Source: an uncultured Gammaproteobacteria bacterium (lineage in GTDB: Bacteria; Pseudomonadota; Gammaproteobacteria; Rariloculales; Rariloculaceae). From it: a DNA stretch of 64,000 nucleotides. Position numbers and translations under genes: made by a program. How positions within the stretch are numbered: position 1 is the first letter of the stretch; every line of letters begins with the position of its first letter. The stretch covers positions 22,656 through 86,655 of the forward strand of contig CAMPKU010000001.1 in the NCBI GenBank assembly GCA_946887385.1, written 5' to 3'. The notes beneath the pieces are model-generated. The model was not told the origin of the DNA and did not search any database. It worked only from the letters and a program-made list of their open reading frames with translations. Positions 1 through 8,769 of this stretch are shown one piece after another.

Positions 1-382
1 GGGCCAGGAAATTCGTGAGCACGAACTTCCGGTCCATCGTCACGAGCACGTTCTCGGCGCGCACGTCGCCGTGCGCAAGGTCATGCTCATGTGCATAGAT
101 GAGCGCTGAGCCTATCGCGCGCACCACATCGTCGGCCTCGCTGACTTCGAGGCGCTCCGGAAGCAGATGCGCGAGGACGTCGCGAAGGGGCTCGCCGTCG
201 AGCCGCTCCCCGGTGACATAATACTGTTTGCCGTTGCACCCAAGCTCGAGCAGCCGCGCGATATGCGGATGGTCGAGGGTGCGCAAGCACGCGAAATCTC
301 TTTGCAAAGCGCCAAGCGCGCTGCGGCTCGTGCCGACGTGCGGCGGCAACATCCAAAGACCCACTGGCCGATTGCTGATCAA
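1..382 (-). CDS. Protein-kinase-fold protein, likely pseudokinase (partial)
   Basis: The C-terminal part runs off the window; 127 codons are visible. The reading frame shows a Ser/Thr kinase pattern: a LDHPHIARLLELG stretch (about residues 37-49), then HGDVRAENVLV (104-114), which keeps the catalytic-loop Asp and Asn. Two hallmark residues look replaced: Trp10 lies where the VAIK lysine is expected (VGLWML), and the DFG motif reads TNF (123-125). No glycine-rich loop can be encoded, because an in-frame TGA lies seven codons upstream of the start. I chose TTG at 382 because AGGAGG sits five bases before it. A sigma-54 promoter at 434-449 points into the gene, which is divergent from the EPS export gene. 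An atypical regulator of EPS synthesis is inference; the missing remainder could change the view. Confidence 0.7.
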   Translation of the reverse strand, partial: MISNRPVGLWMLPPHVGTSRSALGALQRDFACLRTLDHPHIARLLELGCNGKQYYVTGERLDGEPLRDVLAHLLPERLEVSEADDVVRAIGSALIYAHEHDLAHGDVRAENVLVTMDRKFVLTNFLA

Positions 383-433
383 TCCTGCCTCCTGATTGAA
401 CCCTCACGCGCAGCCGCGCGTCGCCGGCAAAGG

Positions 434-449
434 TGCAATGTCTATGCCA
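434..449 (-). promoter_or_regulatory. Sigma-54 promoter of the pseudokinase gene
   Basis: Minus strand reads TGGCATAGACATTGCA, with the invariant GG (-24) and GC (-12) at correct spacing. It lies 52 bases before the TTG start and is divergent from the site at 475-490. Confidence 0.75.
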
Positions 450-474
450 GGGACGGACTCAGGCGTTGCGTCTT

Positions 475-490
475 TGGCACAGATATTGCT
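475..490 (+). promoter_or_regulatory. Sigma-54 promoter of the EPS export operon
   Basis: TGGCACAGATATTGCT is a full match to TGGCAC-R-N4-TTGC-W, 35 bases before the ATG at 525. Longer in-frame starts of the downstream gene (for example 396) would lie upstream of this promoter, which supports 525. Confidence 0.8.
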
Positions 491-524
491 CCTCTGGCGA
501 TGGGGCGAGGGGAGGAGTGTGCGC

Positions 525-1106
525 ATGAGAGATTTGGCTCGCGCGCTTTGGCGCGCGATTGGGTACGGGTTGATGTTGTCGGCAGCCGTAGCGTTGGCGC
601 AGCCGCCGTCCGGAGGCGGGCCGGCACGCTACGAAGTGCAGCCGAGCGACATCCTGCAAGTATCGGTATGGCGTGATCCCGAGCTCACGCAGCAAGTCGT
701 GGTGCGCCCCGACGGCGGCTTCTCGTTCCCGCTGGTGGGCGAGATCAATGCGGTCGGTAAGAGCGTGGAGGAGCTGCGCCTCGAGCTCGTAGAGCGGCTC
801 GGCCGCTTCATCCCCGACGTCGTCGTCACCGTGGCCGTGGTCGAAATACGCGGCAACAAGATCTACGTAATCGGGCAGGTCGTTCGGGCCGGCGAGTTCA
901 TCGTCAATCCCCGCGTCGATGTGATTCAGGCCCTGAGCCTGGCCGGCGGCACCACGCCGTTCGCAAGCCCCGGCGATATCTTCGTGTTGCGGCGCGACAA
1001 CGGCGAGCAGCGCCGGTTGCCGTTCAATTTCGACGCCGTGATCCGCGGTCGTGATCTCGACCAGAACGTTCTCTTGCGCAGCGGCGACGTCGTCGTGGTG
1101 CCTTGA
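525..1106 (+). CDS. Polysaccharide export protein (Wza/Poly_export, SLBB)
   Basis: A 193-residue periplasmic/outer-membrane polysaccharide export protein. Residues 1-25 form a signal peptide ending AVALAQ without a lipobox cysteine. A Poly_export domain follows (about 34-110, beginning YEVQPSDILQVSVW), then one SLBB domain (about 112-165, IYVIGQVVRAGEF). It is much shorter than E. coli Wza (about 380), as in XrtA-type EPS loci. ATG 525 is preferred: GGGGAGGAG lies upstream and the sigma-54 promoter ends 35 bases before it. It is followed after about 20 bases by the chain-length protein and then the CpsD-type ATPase, forming the classical export trio. The family is clear; the exported polymer is unknown. 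Confidence 0.9.
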   Translation: MRDLARALWRAIGYGLMLSAAVALAQPPSGGGPARYEVQPSDILQVSVWRDPELTQQVVVRPDGGFSFPLVGEINAVGKSVEELRLELVERLGRFIPDVVVTVAVVEIRGNKIYVIGQVVRAGEFIVNPRVDVIQALSLAGGTTPFASPGDIFVLRRDNGEQRRLPFNFDAVIRGRDLDQNVLLRSGDVVVVP

Positions 1107-1127
1107 TTTCAAAACGGAGCTATGCCC

Positions 1128-2837
1128 ATGTCGGATGAGCGCGATACCCCGCAACCCAGCCTAGACGTCGTCGAGATCATGCGCCGCCGGGGCGGCCTAT
1201 TTCTGGCCGTCGCGGCCATCGTCCTGCTGATCGGCGTCGCCAACGCCTACCGATCCACGCCGCTGTATGCCTCGCGCGGTGTGGTGCTCGCCGAGCTGCC
1301 GGCGGTGGTTTCCGAAGGCGCAGTGCGTTCGGCGATCACGACGCGCCCTGAAGCGCGCGTGCGAATCATCACGCAGCGGGTTCTCACGAATGACAACATC
1401 CAGGAGATCATCGTCGCAAACGGCTTATACCCGGAGCTTGCGGAAATGCCGGCCGAGGCGCGAGGCCGCTTCATCGACCACATGATTCTCGGGGCCGAAG
1501 ATCCGCAAATTTTGGAAAGCCTTCTTGGGACGACGCGCCCGGAAGGAGCGCTGGCATTTGCGCTGGGTTTCAGTGATTCCTCTCCTCGCGTCGCGCGCGA
1601 CGTGGCCAACGATCTCGTGGCGCTGTACCTCGAGGAGAACCGCGAAGCGCGGCGCGCCCAGGCCGCCGACACGATCGAGTTCCTGACTCAAGAAACGCGC
1701 CGGCTCGAAACCGAGATTGCGGAACGCGAGATGCGGCTCGCGGCGTTCAAAACGGAGAATGCGGGTGCGCTGCCCGACCTCGCGGACAGCAATCTCCAAA
1801 TGCTCGACCGCGCCGGCCGCGATCTCGATGCCGTGGAGCAGGAAATTCGTACGCTGCGCGGCGAACAGCAGTTGTACACCTCGGATCTCGCGCTGTTGAG
1901 CCCGAGCAGCACATTGGTCAACGAACAAGGCGCAACCGTCTTGAGCTCCTACGATCGGCTCAAGCTGCTGCAGCGCGAGTACCTAAGCCTCAGCTCCATT
2001 TACAGTGCCGACCATCCCGACGTGCAGAAGAAGCGGCGCGAGCTCGAGGCGCTCGGCGAAAGCACGGGCTTGCCGGCATTCGATCGCGCAACGCTCGAGT
2101 CCGAGCTCCAGACGAGGGAGGACGAGCTCGCTGCTCTGCGCGACCGGTACTCGGCGGATCATCCCGATGTCATCAAGCTCGAACGAGCCGTCGAGAACGC
2201 GCGCCAAGCGCTCGCCTCGGCGCCCAGGACGCCGGCCGCCCGGCGCATGCCGACGACGCCCGACAATCCGGCGTACATCCAGCGCCAGGTGCAGCTGCGC
2301 GCCACGACGGCCGATCTGCAAGCCGCAATGGAGCGGCGTGAAGAGCTGCGAGCGCGCTACGCGGAGCTCGAGAAGCGTCTACTCATCGCGCCCGACGTGG
2401 AGCGCGAGTACAGCGCCTTGAGCCGCGGCCTCGAGCAGCTGGTGGCCCAGTACAACGACACGCAGGCCAAGATCAACGACGCCCAATTCGCTTTCAATCT
2501 CGAGGAAGACCCGAACGCCGAGCGGTTCACGGTGCTCCAGCAGCCGACGATGGCCAGCAGCCCGTCGAGCCCGAATCGCTTCGCGGTGCTGGCGCTCTCG
2601 CTCGCCATCGCGGTGTCGCTGGGTGCCGCCGTAGTGGCCGTGGCCGAGCGCTCCGATCAAGCCATTCGCAACGTGCAAGACGTGGTGGCCTACCTCGAGA
2701 TGCCGCCGCTCGTCGCTATTCCGTACGTCGAGAACCGCGTGGATCTCAAGCGGCGAGGGCGTCGACGGCTCGTGACGGCTAGCGTCGTGAGCCTCTGGAT
2801 CGGCGCGGTCTTTCTGATGGTCATCACACCGCTATAG
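1128..2837 (+). CDS. Wzz/GumC-type polysaccharide chain-length protein
   Basis: A 569-residue inner-membrane polysaccharide co-polymerase controlling EPS chain length. A first membrane helix (about 18-40, GLFLAVAAIVLLIGVANAY) is followed by the Wzz domain. A long periplasmic coiled coil (roughly 180-400, rich in Glu/Arg/Leu) comes next. A second helix lies near 480-500 (FAVLALSLAIAVSLGAAVVA), and a third ends the protein (VVSLWIGAVFLMVITPL). Two tandem ADHPDV segments (about 295 and 345) recur inside the coiled coil. There is no kinase domain; that role sits in the next gene. ATG 1128 is preferred over 1122, because GGAG would be only two bases from 1122. Confidence 0.9.
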   Translation: MSDERDTPQPSLDVVEIMRRRGGLFLAVAAIVLLIGVANAYRSTPLYASRGVVLAELPAVVSEGAVRSAITTRPEARVRIITQRVLTNDNIQEIIVANGLYPELAEMPAEARGRFIDHMILGAEDPQILESLLGTTRPEGALAFALGFSDSSPRVARDVANDLVALYLEENREARRAQAADTIEFLTQETRRLETEIAEREMRLAAFKTENAGALPDLADSNLQMLDRAGRDLDAVEQEIRTLRGEQQLYTSDLALLSPSSTLVNEQGATVLSSYDRLKLLQREYLSLSSIYSADHPDVQKKRRELEALGESTGLPAFDRATLESELQTREDELAALRDRYSADHPDVIKLERAVENARQALASAPRTPAARRMPTTPDNPAYIQRQVQLRATTADLQAAMERREELRARYAELEKRLLIAPDVEREYSALSRGLEQLVAQYNDTQAKINDAQFAFNLEEDPNAERFTVLQQPTMASSPSSPNRFAVLALSLAIAVSLGAAVVAVAERSDQAIRNVQDVVAYLEMPPLVAIPYVENRVDLKRRGRRRLVTASVVSLWIGAVFLMVITPL

Positions 2838-2847
2838 GAGTCGTCGC

Positions 2848-3690
2848 ATGTCGAACATCGAGAAGGGACTGAAGCGCGCGCGTGCGGCGTTGCATTCGAT
2901 CGGCCCCGGCTTCGCCGAGCTCAGTCCCATGCCCGACGCCGGCTCGGCTGCGGTGGCGCCGGCACCCGCGCCTGCGAGTGTGCCCGCGTTCGAGATCGAC
3001 AAGCTCGAGTGGGTGCAGCCCGACGTGGACCTGCTCGAGCAGCATCGCATCGTCATCGACGAGCGCTCGCCTGCCAGCGCGGCCTACAAGGTGTTGCGCA
3101 CGCGCGTGCTGCAGCGCATGCGGCGCAACGGCTGGAAGACGCTGGCAGTCACCGGCACGTGCCCGAACGAGGGAAAGACGCTCACCGCCATCAACTTGAG
3201 CATCAATCTCGCCTGGCATCTCACCACTTCGGTGGTGCTCGTGGACATGGATCTGCGCAATCCCTCGGTCCACCGCTACCTCGGTGTGGATACGCGGTTC
3301 GGCCTCATGGATTACTTGAACGGCGACGTGCCGCTCGTGCGGGCCGGCGTGCGCCCCGGCATGGAGCGTCTCGGAGTCGTAATGAACGACCGGCCGGTGA
3401 TGAACGCGTCCGAGCTGCTCACGGCGCCCGAGACAGGCCAGCTCATCGAGGAAGTGAAGCGCGGCGACGATCGAATCGTGATCTTCGATTTGCCGCCGGT
3501 GTTTGCCGGCGACGACGTGCTCGCGTTCGCGCCGCTCGTGGACGCCGTGCTGATCGTGTTGTCTCAAGGAACCACGAAGCGCGCATCGTTGCTGGCGCTG
3601 CGCGAGCTGCTTCAGAACGTCAACGTGATCGGCACCGTGCTCAATCGGTCTTCGGAGCGGGTGGCGCCTTACTACTACGGGCCGAGCTGA
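2848..3690 (+). CDS. CpsD/CapB-family tyrosine autokinase-like ATPase
   Basis: A 280-residue cytoplasmic P-loop ATPase of the BY-kinase family, partner of the preceding Wzz protein. Walker A is TGTCPNEGKT (about 102-111), followed by a Walker A'-type VVLVDMDLRNPS and a later IVIFDLPP. The C-terminus has a small tyrosine cluster (YYYGPS), the usual autophosphorylation tail but much reduced. Residues 30-48 form an Ala/Pro-rich linker. ATG lies 10 bases after the Wzz stop, with TAGGAG upstream. The 3' end overlaps the convergent flippase gene by 50 bases. In XrtA loci this protein is called the XrtA-associated tyrosine autokinase; that assignment is plausible but not proven here. Confidence 0.88.
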   Translation: MSNIEKGLKRARAALHSIGPGFAELSPMPDAGSAAVAPAPAPASVPAFEIDKLEWVQPDVDLLEQHRIVIDERSPASAAYKVLRTRVLQRMRRNGWKTLAVTGTCPNEGKTLTAINLSINLAWHLTTSVVLVDMDLRNPSVHRYLGVDTRFGLMDYLNGDVPLVRAGVRPGMERLGVVMNDRPVMNASELLTAPETGQLIEEVKRGDDRIVIFDLPPVFAGDDVLAFAPLVDAVLIVLSQGTTKRASLLALRELLQNVNVIGTVLNRSSERVAPYYYGPS

Positions 3691-5227
3691 CCCACGGCCT
3701 ACGGCCGACATAGGCGCGCACGAGCCCGAATAGCGTGCGTGCGGTGCGGTCTCCACCGAACAACAGTGCAGCCGCGTAGGCGGCGGTGCCGAGCGGCAGG
3801 GCGGCGGCCGCGACCACGAACGGAGTGGCTTCCAGGCGCGTCAAGCCGGCCACCACCGCGACCATCGCCGTTCCGGCCACCACCGCGTACAACGCCAGCT
3901 CGCCGGCCACACGCATGACCGCGATCTCGGGCACCTGGCGCGCCAACGCGGTGAGCAGCACGCAGAACAGGATCATCGTCGCCGTCGACGTCGCGATCGC
4001 GAGGCCTTGAGTGCCGAGCGATGCCGAGAGCGGGATGGCGACGGCCAGATAGACGAGCGTGCCGAGCGGCATGACGATGGCAGGCACCTTGACGCGATCC
4101 ATCGCATAGAACGCGTTCGACAAGAGCTGATTCACACCCACGAACAGCACGGACGGCACGAGCCCAACGAGCACGGCGGCAACCAAGGCCGCCATCTCGG
4201 GCGTGAACCGGCCGTGCTGGAACAGCACTTCCACGATGGCGGGACTGTCGAGCGCAATCCACCACAGCAGTGGCGCGAGCACGAGGAACGAAGCGCGCAG
4301 CCCCATGCTGTACAACGCGCCCAAGCTGCGCCGATCGCGAGCGACCACGAGGCGAACGGTGGTGCTGAACATCAACATGCGGATGCCGGTGAAAGCGCTG
4401 CGCTCGAGAGGCTCCGTAAGCTTGCTGGCCAGAGCGAGCGCCGTGATCGCGCCGCTGCCGAGCTGCGATGCGAGATAGTTCAGAATGATCGACTTCGAGC
4501 GTGCGAGGAGGCCCGTGCTCATGACGATGGCCGAGTTGCCGAACACGCGGCGCTCGAACCCCGGCCGCAGTGCGATCTGCGGCCGATAACGGTACGGTGC
4601 TCGGCGCAACAGCATGGCAAAGGTCGCGGCGTGCCCGAGCAGGTACGCCACCGGCAGGCAGTACTCTCCGAGCCAAGGCGCCAGCAGCAGCAGCCCGAGC
4701 AGATTGGCGATAGGCAATGCGGCGTGGCTCAGCGCTACGCGCGTAAAGCGCTCATCGTATTGCCAGAGGTACTCGTGAAACGTGTTGATGGCCATGAGCA
4801 CCATGCAGGGCGCCATGATCGTGAAGTAGCGGCTCACCACCTCGAGCGCCTCGGCGTCGAACCCGGGCAGCATCGCGGCGAACAGCGGTTCGCGGAAGAC
4901 GAGCAGCACGGCCATGACGGCCGCAGCAAGCAGCGCGACGGTCGTGACGATACTCGACGTGACGCTGTCCACGCAGGCCGCGCCGATAGCTTTGGCACTG
5001 CCTAAGACCGGCAAGAAGTTCTTGCCGAGGTAGTCCACGCACAGATACATGAATAGATTCGGCAGCACGATGGCCGCGAAGAACGCGTCCACGCGGTGGC
5101 TGAGGCCGAACAGAGCAGCGATCAGCACGTTGCTCAGAAGACCGAGCGCGAGCGCCGCGAGCGTGAGCGCGTTGACGTTGACGATGGCGCGAGCTTGCTT
5201 GCCGGAAGTCATGCCTTTGTGCGTCAT
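3641..5227 (-). CDS. MurJ/Wzx-like lipid-linked oligosaccharide flippase
   Basis: A 528-residue polytopic membrane protein of the MOP/MVF superfamily with about 13-14 hydrophobic segments along its length. The N-terminus (NVNALTLAALALGLLSNVLIAALFG) and DAFFAAIVLPNLF resemble MurJ. Its place in an EPS cluster suggests it flips undecaprenyl-linked repeat units to the periplasm rather than lipid II. It starts at ATG 5227, overlapping the stop of the upstream asparagine-synthase gene by four bases, so the two are probably co-translated. Its 3' end overlaps the CpsD gene tail to tail for 50 bases. Flippase function is from family; substrate is inferred. Confidence 0.85.
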   Translation of the reverse strand: MTHKGMTSGKQARAIVNVNALTLAALALGLLSNVLIAALFGLSHRVDAFFAAIVLPNLFMYLCVDYLGKNFLPVLGSAKAIGAACVDSVTSSIVTTVALLAAAVMAVLLVFREPLFAAMLPGFDAEALEVVSRYFTIMAPCMVLMAINTFHEYLWQYDERFTRVALSHAALPIANLLGLLLLAPWLGEYCLPVAYLLGHAATFAMLLRRAPYRYRPQIALRPGFERRVFGNSAIVMSTGLLARSKSIILNYLASQLGSGAITALALASKLTEPLERSAFTGIRMLMFSTTVRLVVARDRRSLGALYSMGLRASFLVLAPLLWWIALDSPAIVEVLFQHGRFTPEMAALVAAVLVGLVPSVLFVGVNQLLSNAFYAMDRVKVPAIVMPLGTLVYLAVAIPLSASLGTQGLAIATSTATMILFCVLLTALARQVPEIAVMRVAGELALYAVVAGTAMVAVVAGLTRLEATPFVVAAAALPLGTAAYAAALLFGGDRTARTLFGLVRAYVGRRPWVSSARSSKAPPAPKTD

Positions 5228-6978
5228 CGCGAGCTCCGAGCGGCCACCGCAGCTGCGGGCTCGGCAGGTTGCGTCGCGGCATCGGCCACGAGCATTGCAT
5301 GCATGCGGCTCGCCACGAACGCGCGGAACGCGAGCACGAGCGGTTCTAGGCGCGGCCGCTGCGGGCGCAAGCGGCCTACCACGGAGCGCAGGCGTGCGGG
5401 CAGGGCCCGTGCAAGCGACGTGTCACCCCAGTCGGTGCGGCGCGCGCCGCGTTTCGTCTGCAGGGCGGCGAGCAACGTCGCGCGGCACCGCGCCTGTAGG
5501 GCCGGTGCGAACGTCGCAACCGCGCGCTCCGACGTAAGCTCAGCGAGCAACAGCTCGAGCACGCGCCGGTGCGACAGGAATTCGCTCACGTTCTGAATAG
5601 CGACTCGCCGAGCCAGCGCGACGTGCGGTAGTTGAGTGTCGACGAGCTCGCGCCAAAGGCGCTTGTCCGTGCGCAGCTCATCGGGAAGCGTGCGCGCGCA
5701 GTCGACTACCGAGCGCGCCAGCAGCGGGTTGGCCACGTCGACGTGCGCGGTCTTGAGGTCGGTCAAGGCCGCCATGAAGGTGGGGATGCGCGATAGGCGA
5801 AAGAGCCGGTCGCGCCAGGCCGCCAATGTTTCGCCGGGAGCGCGCGTCAGCGGCTGCGGCAGCCGCTGCGCCGCGAGCTCGAACGCTTCGAGCTCGCGAG
5901 CGGGAAAGTAGTCGGCGAGCATCGTGAGGCTCGTTTTGGCTCGCACGCCGTAATCCGACCGCACGTGCGTAGAGCCGAACGCGTGGTCGCCGCGAATCAC
6001 GCCGTCGAAGCCGGCTTCGGACAGCGTCTTCCACACGCCAAAGCCGTCGAGATAGCCGGACATTCGGTCCACGCGGCCTTCGCCGACCGCGAGGAACCGC
6101 TCGAGCACCACTTCCGGATCGCAAACTCCCGTCTCGATCGCGATGAACCGGTGACGTGCGCCCAGTATGCGCGCGACTTGTCGAGCCACTTGGGCGTCGT
6201 TGCCGTCCTTCTGCTCGCTCAGCGACTGCCCCCATGTGACCGTTTCGAGGCCGCGGTCGCGCAGCAGGCAAAGAAGTCCGCGGCTGTCTACGCCGCCCGA
6301 CAACGTGAGCACCCACTTGCGGGCATCGAAGGACCAGCGGCGGCACGCATCGGTGACGGCCGAACGCAGACGCTCGCGATGCGCGTCGAGCGAAAGGCTC
6401 GAATCGGGCGTGCGCTCGGTTTGCTCCACGGTAACGCGCAAGCGCCAGCGCGCGCGATCCAGGAATACCCGTTCGCCGGGTTGGACGCGCTTGAGGCGGG
6501 TATCCCATCCTCCGAGCGGCCCGAGCGTTCCCGATGACAGCATCCACGGCAGCACGTCGCGGTTGGGCTCGAACGAGCCGAGCAACGTGACGATCGCCCG
6601 CTGCGACGTCGAGGCAATGAGCTCGCGGTCGGTGAGCGCATACCACAGCGTCCGCGATCCGACGCCGTCGGCCGCGAGCTCGACGAACGTGTCGTCGGCA
6701 CGCAGCAGGGCGAAGCTGCCGTCCGGCAATGGCGCGCCGGGCACGTGCCAATCGCCGGCGGGCTCGAGCAGATTGCCGACTACAATGCTCGCTCCCTGCA
6801 TACGCACCGTGCTGCCGGGGTTCAGCACGGCGGCCGTTAGACCGGCGCGGCGGATCATGGCCGGCGGCCGCGCGTCGATGTTGTCGCCGGTCAGCTTGCG
6901 GTTCAAAACCTCGCGATACGCGTCGAGCCGATTCGGCTGACTCGGATGGCGTGCTGCGACGAGGACTGCCCTAACCAT
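5224..6978 (-). CDS. Asparagine-synthase-like protein, paralogue 1
   Basis: A 584-residue protein with a class-II glutamine-amidotransferase-like N-terminal half and an asparagine synthase C-terminal half. The PP-loop LSGGVDSRG (about residue 228-236) is intact, implying adenylation of a carboxylate or similar substrate. The N-terminus begins MVRAVLV, so the Cys2 nucleophile of true glutaminases is absent and ammonia supply from glutamine is unlikely. ATG 6978 is chosen over the TTG two codons upstream. The next gene upstream (7033-8769) is a full-length paralogue, similar over nearly all its length. Such proteins are common in capsule and EPS clusters, where sugar-acid amidation is a guess. 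Confidence 0.85.
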   Translation of the reverse strand: MVRAVLVAARHPSQPNRLDAYREVLNRKLTGDNIDARPPAMIRRAGLTAAVLNPGSTVRMQGASIVVGNLLEPAGDWHVPGAPLPDGSFALLRADDTFVELAADGVGSRTLWYALTDRELIASTSQRAIVTLLGSFEPNRDVLPWMLSSGTLGPLGGWDTRLKRVQPGERVFLDRARWRLRVTVEQTERTPDSSLSLDAHRERLRSAVTDACRRWSFDARKWVLTLSGGVDSRGLLCLLRDRGLETVTWGQSLSEQKDGNDAQVARQVARILGARHRFIAIETGVCDPEVVLERFLAVGEGRVDRMSGYLDGFGVWKTLSEAGFDGVIRGDHAFGSTHVRSDYGVRAKTSLTMLADYFPARELEAFELAAQRLPQPLTRAPGETLAAWRDRLFRLSRIPTFMAALTDLKTAHVDVANPLLARSVVDCARTLPDELRTDKRLWRELVDTQLPHVALARRVAIQNVSEFLSHRRVLELLLAELTSERAVATFAPALQARCRATLLAALQTKRGARRTDWGDTSLARALPARLRSVVGRLRPQRPRLEPLVLAFRAFVASRMHAMLVADAATQPAEPAAAVAARSSR

Positions 6979-7032
6979 GCGCAAGCTTTCCGCGTGCGGC
7001 GTGGCAATGTAGGGATGACGGCATCGTTGCGC

Positions 7033-8769
7033 TCAAGCGTTCGCGGCAGGTTGCAGCCCGGCCGCTGCCGGCGTGGCGGCATCGAGCCGCAGCAACCGAT
7101 GCATGCGGGCGGCCACGAAGGCGCGGAACGCGAGCATGAGCGGGTCGAGGTGCGGCCGTCTGAAGTGGCGAAAGACGGACCTCATCTTGGCGGGAACGGT
7201 GCGCGCGAAAGTAGCCCGGCGCGGCTCGCTGCCGCTCCCCGGCTCCGCATTTCGCAACGCGGCTCGCAAGGCGCTACAAAAGCGAGCCCGCAACAGCGGC
7301 GAGAAAACGCTTGCCGCGCCCTCGGAGGAAAGCTCCTCGAGCAAGAAGTCGGCGACGCGGGCATCCGCCAAGAATTCCGTGAGCGAGGGAATCGCGACGT
7401 GCGTCGCGAGCGCCACTTGCGGTAGTTGCTCGGCGACTAGATCTCGCCAAAGCCGTTTGTTGGTGCGCAGCTCGTCGGGGAGCCCGCGCACGCACTCGAG
7501 CACGGAGCCGGCGAGCAGCGGATTGCCGACCTCGAGGTACGCCGTTTTCAAATCCGTCAACCCTGCAAGCAGGGTCGGCACTCGGGACTGTTGGTAAAGG
7601 CGGTCGCGCCAAGTCGCGAGGCTCTCGGACGTGCGCCGCGCGAGCGCGTTCGGCACCGGTTGCTCCGGCAGCTCGAACGATGCGACCTCGTCGGCCGAGA
7701 AGTAGTCATTGAGCGTGGTGAGGTTGGCCGTCCACCGTGCAGCGTACTCGGAGCGCACGGGCAGGGAGCCGAATGCCTCGTCGCCGCGGATGACGCCGTG
7801 ATAGCCCTCGTCGAACAGCGTCTGCCACACCCGAAAGCCGTCGACGTATCCCGAGATACGCGCCACGCGGCCCTCGCCGGCCGCTATGAAACGATCGAGC
7901 ACGCACTCGGCGTCGCCCCCGGCTTGGATCGCGAAGAAGCGATGCGGCACGCCGAGCATGCGGGCCAAGGCGCGCGCAACCCGCGCGTCGTTGCCGTCCT
8001 GCGCGAGGGTATGCGGCAATCCCCAGGTGGCCGTGTCGATGCCCCGGTGGTGCAAGTGCATGAGCAAACTTCGGCTGTCGGCGCCGCCCGACAGCGTCAG
8101 CAGCCAGCGCCGGGCATCGAACGACCAGCGGGTGCAGGCGTCGGCGACAACGGACCGCAGACGCTCGAGATGCGCGTCTCGCGACACGGATTTGTCCGCA
8201 ACGAACTGAAGCTGCGTGGTCGAGGAAGTGAGCTGCCAGCGTGCGCGATCGAGCAGCACCCGTTCGCCGGGCTCGACGCGCCGGACGCGCGCGTCCCACG
8301 CGGCAGTGGGCCCCAACGTTCCCGAAGATAGCATCCACGGCAACGCTTCACGGTTCGGCTGGAACGAACCGAGCAGCGTGACGATCGCGCGCTGCGACGT
8401 GGACGCGATCAGCTCGTGCTCGGTGAACGCATACCAGATCGTTCGAGAAGCCACGCCGTCCGCCGCGAGCTCGACATGGTCGCCGTCGGCGCGCAGCAGG
8501 GCAAAGCTCCCGTCGGGCAAGGCACTACCCGGAACGTGCCAATCGCCGCTGGGACCGAGCAATGTGCCGATCGCGACGCTGGCGCCGCGCAAACGCTCCG
8601 CGCCGGTGGGATTCAGCAGCGCTGTCGAAAGCCCCGGTCGACGTACGAATACCGCCGCGCGCGGCACAATGTTGTCGCCGGCAAGCTTGCGGTTCAAAAC
8701 GTCGCGATAGGCCTCGAGCCGGTTCGGCCGGTCGGCATGCCGTGAAACGACGAGCACGGGTCTAACCAT
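7033..8769 (-). CDS. Asparagine-synthase-like protein, paralogue 2
   Basis: A 578-residue paralogue of the neighbouring gene. Blocks such as GDWHVPG, SFALLRAD, STSQRAIVTLLGSF and LPWMLSSGTLGP are shared, indicating tandem duplication. The PP-loop LTLSGGADSRS is intact. The N-terminus MVRPVLVVSRH again lacks the amidotransferase Cys2. ATG 8769 lies inside the end of the upstream glycosyltransferase gene (8 bases overlap), consistent with one minus-strand operon. Two diverged copies suggest different acceptors or a heteromeric enzyme. The reaction cannot be assigned from sequence; modification of an EPS sugar is the contextual inference. Confidence 0.85.
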   Translation of the reverse strand: MVRPVLVVSRHADRPNRLEAYRDVLNRKLAGDNIVPRAAVFVRRPGLSTALLNPTGAERLRGASVAIGTLLGPSGDWHVPGSALPDGSFALLRADGDHVELAADGVASRTIWYAFTEHELIASTSQRAIVTLLGSFQPNREALPWMLSSGTLGPTAAWDARVRRVEPGERVLLDRARWQLTSSTTQLQFVADKSVSRDAHLERLRSVVADACTRWSFDARRWLLTLSGGADSRSLLMHLHHRGIDTATWGLPHTLAQDGNDARVARALARMLGVPHRFFAIQAGGDAECVLDRFIAAGEGRVARISGYVDGFRVWQTLFDEGYHGVIRGDEAFGSLPVRSEYAARWTANLTTLNDYFSADEVASFELPEQPVPNALARRTSESLATWRDRLYQQSRVPTLLAGLTDLKTAYLEVGNPLLAGSVLECVRGLPDELRTNKRLWRDLVAEQLPQVALATHVAIPSLTEFLADARVADFLLEELSSEGAASVFSPLLRARFCSALRAALRNAEPGSGSEPRRATFARTVPAKMRSVFRHFRRPHLDPLMLAFRAFVAARMHRLLRLDAATPAAAGLQPAANA

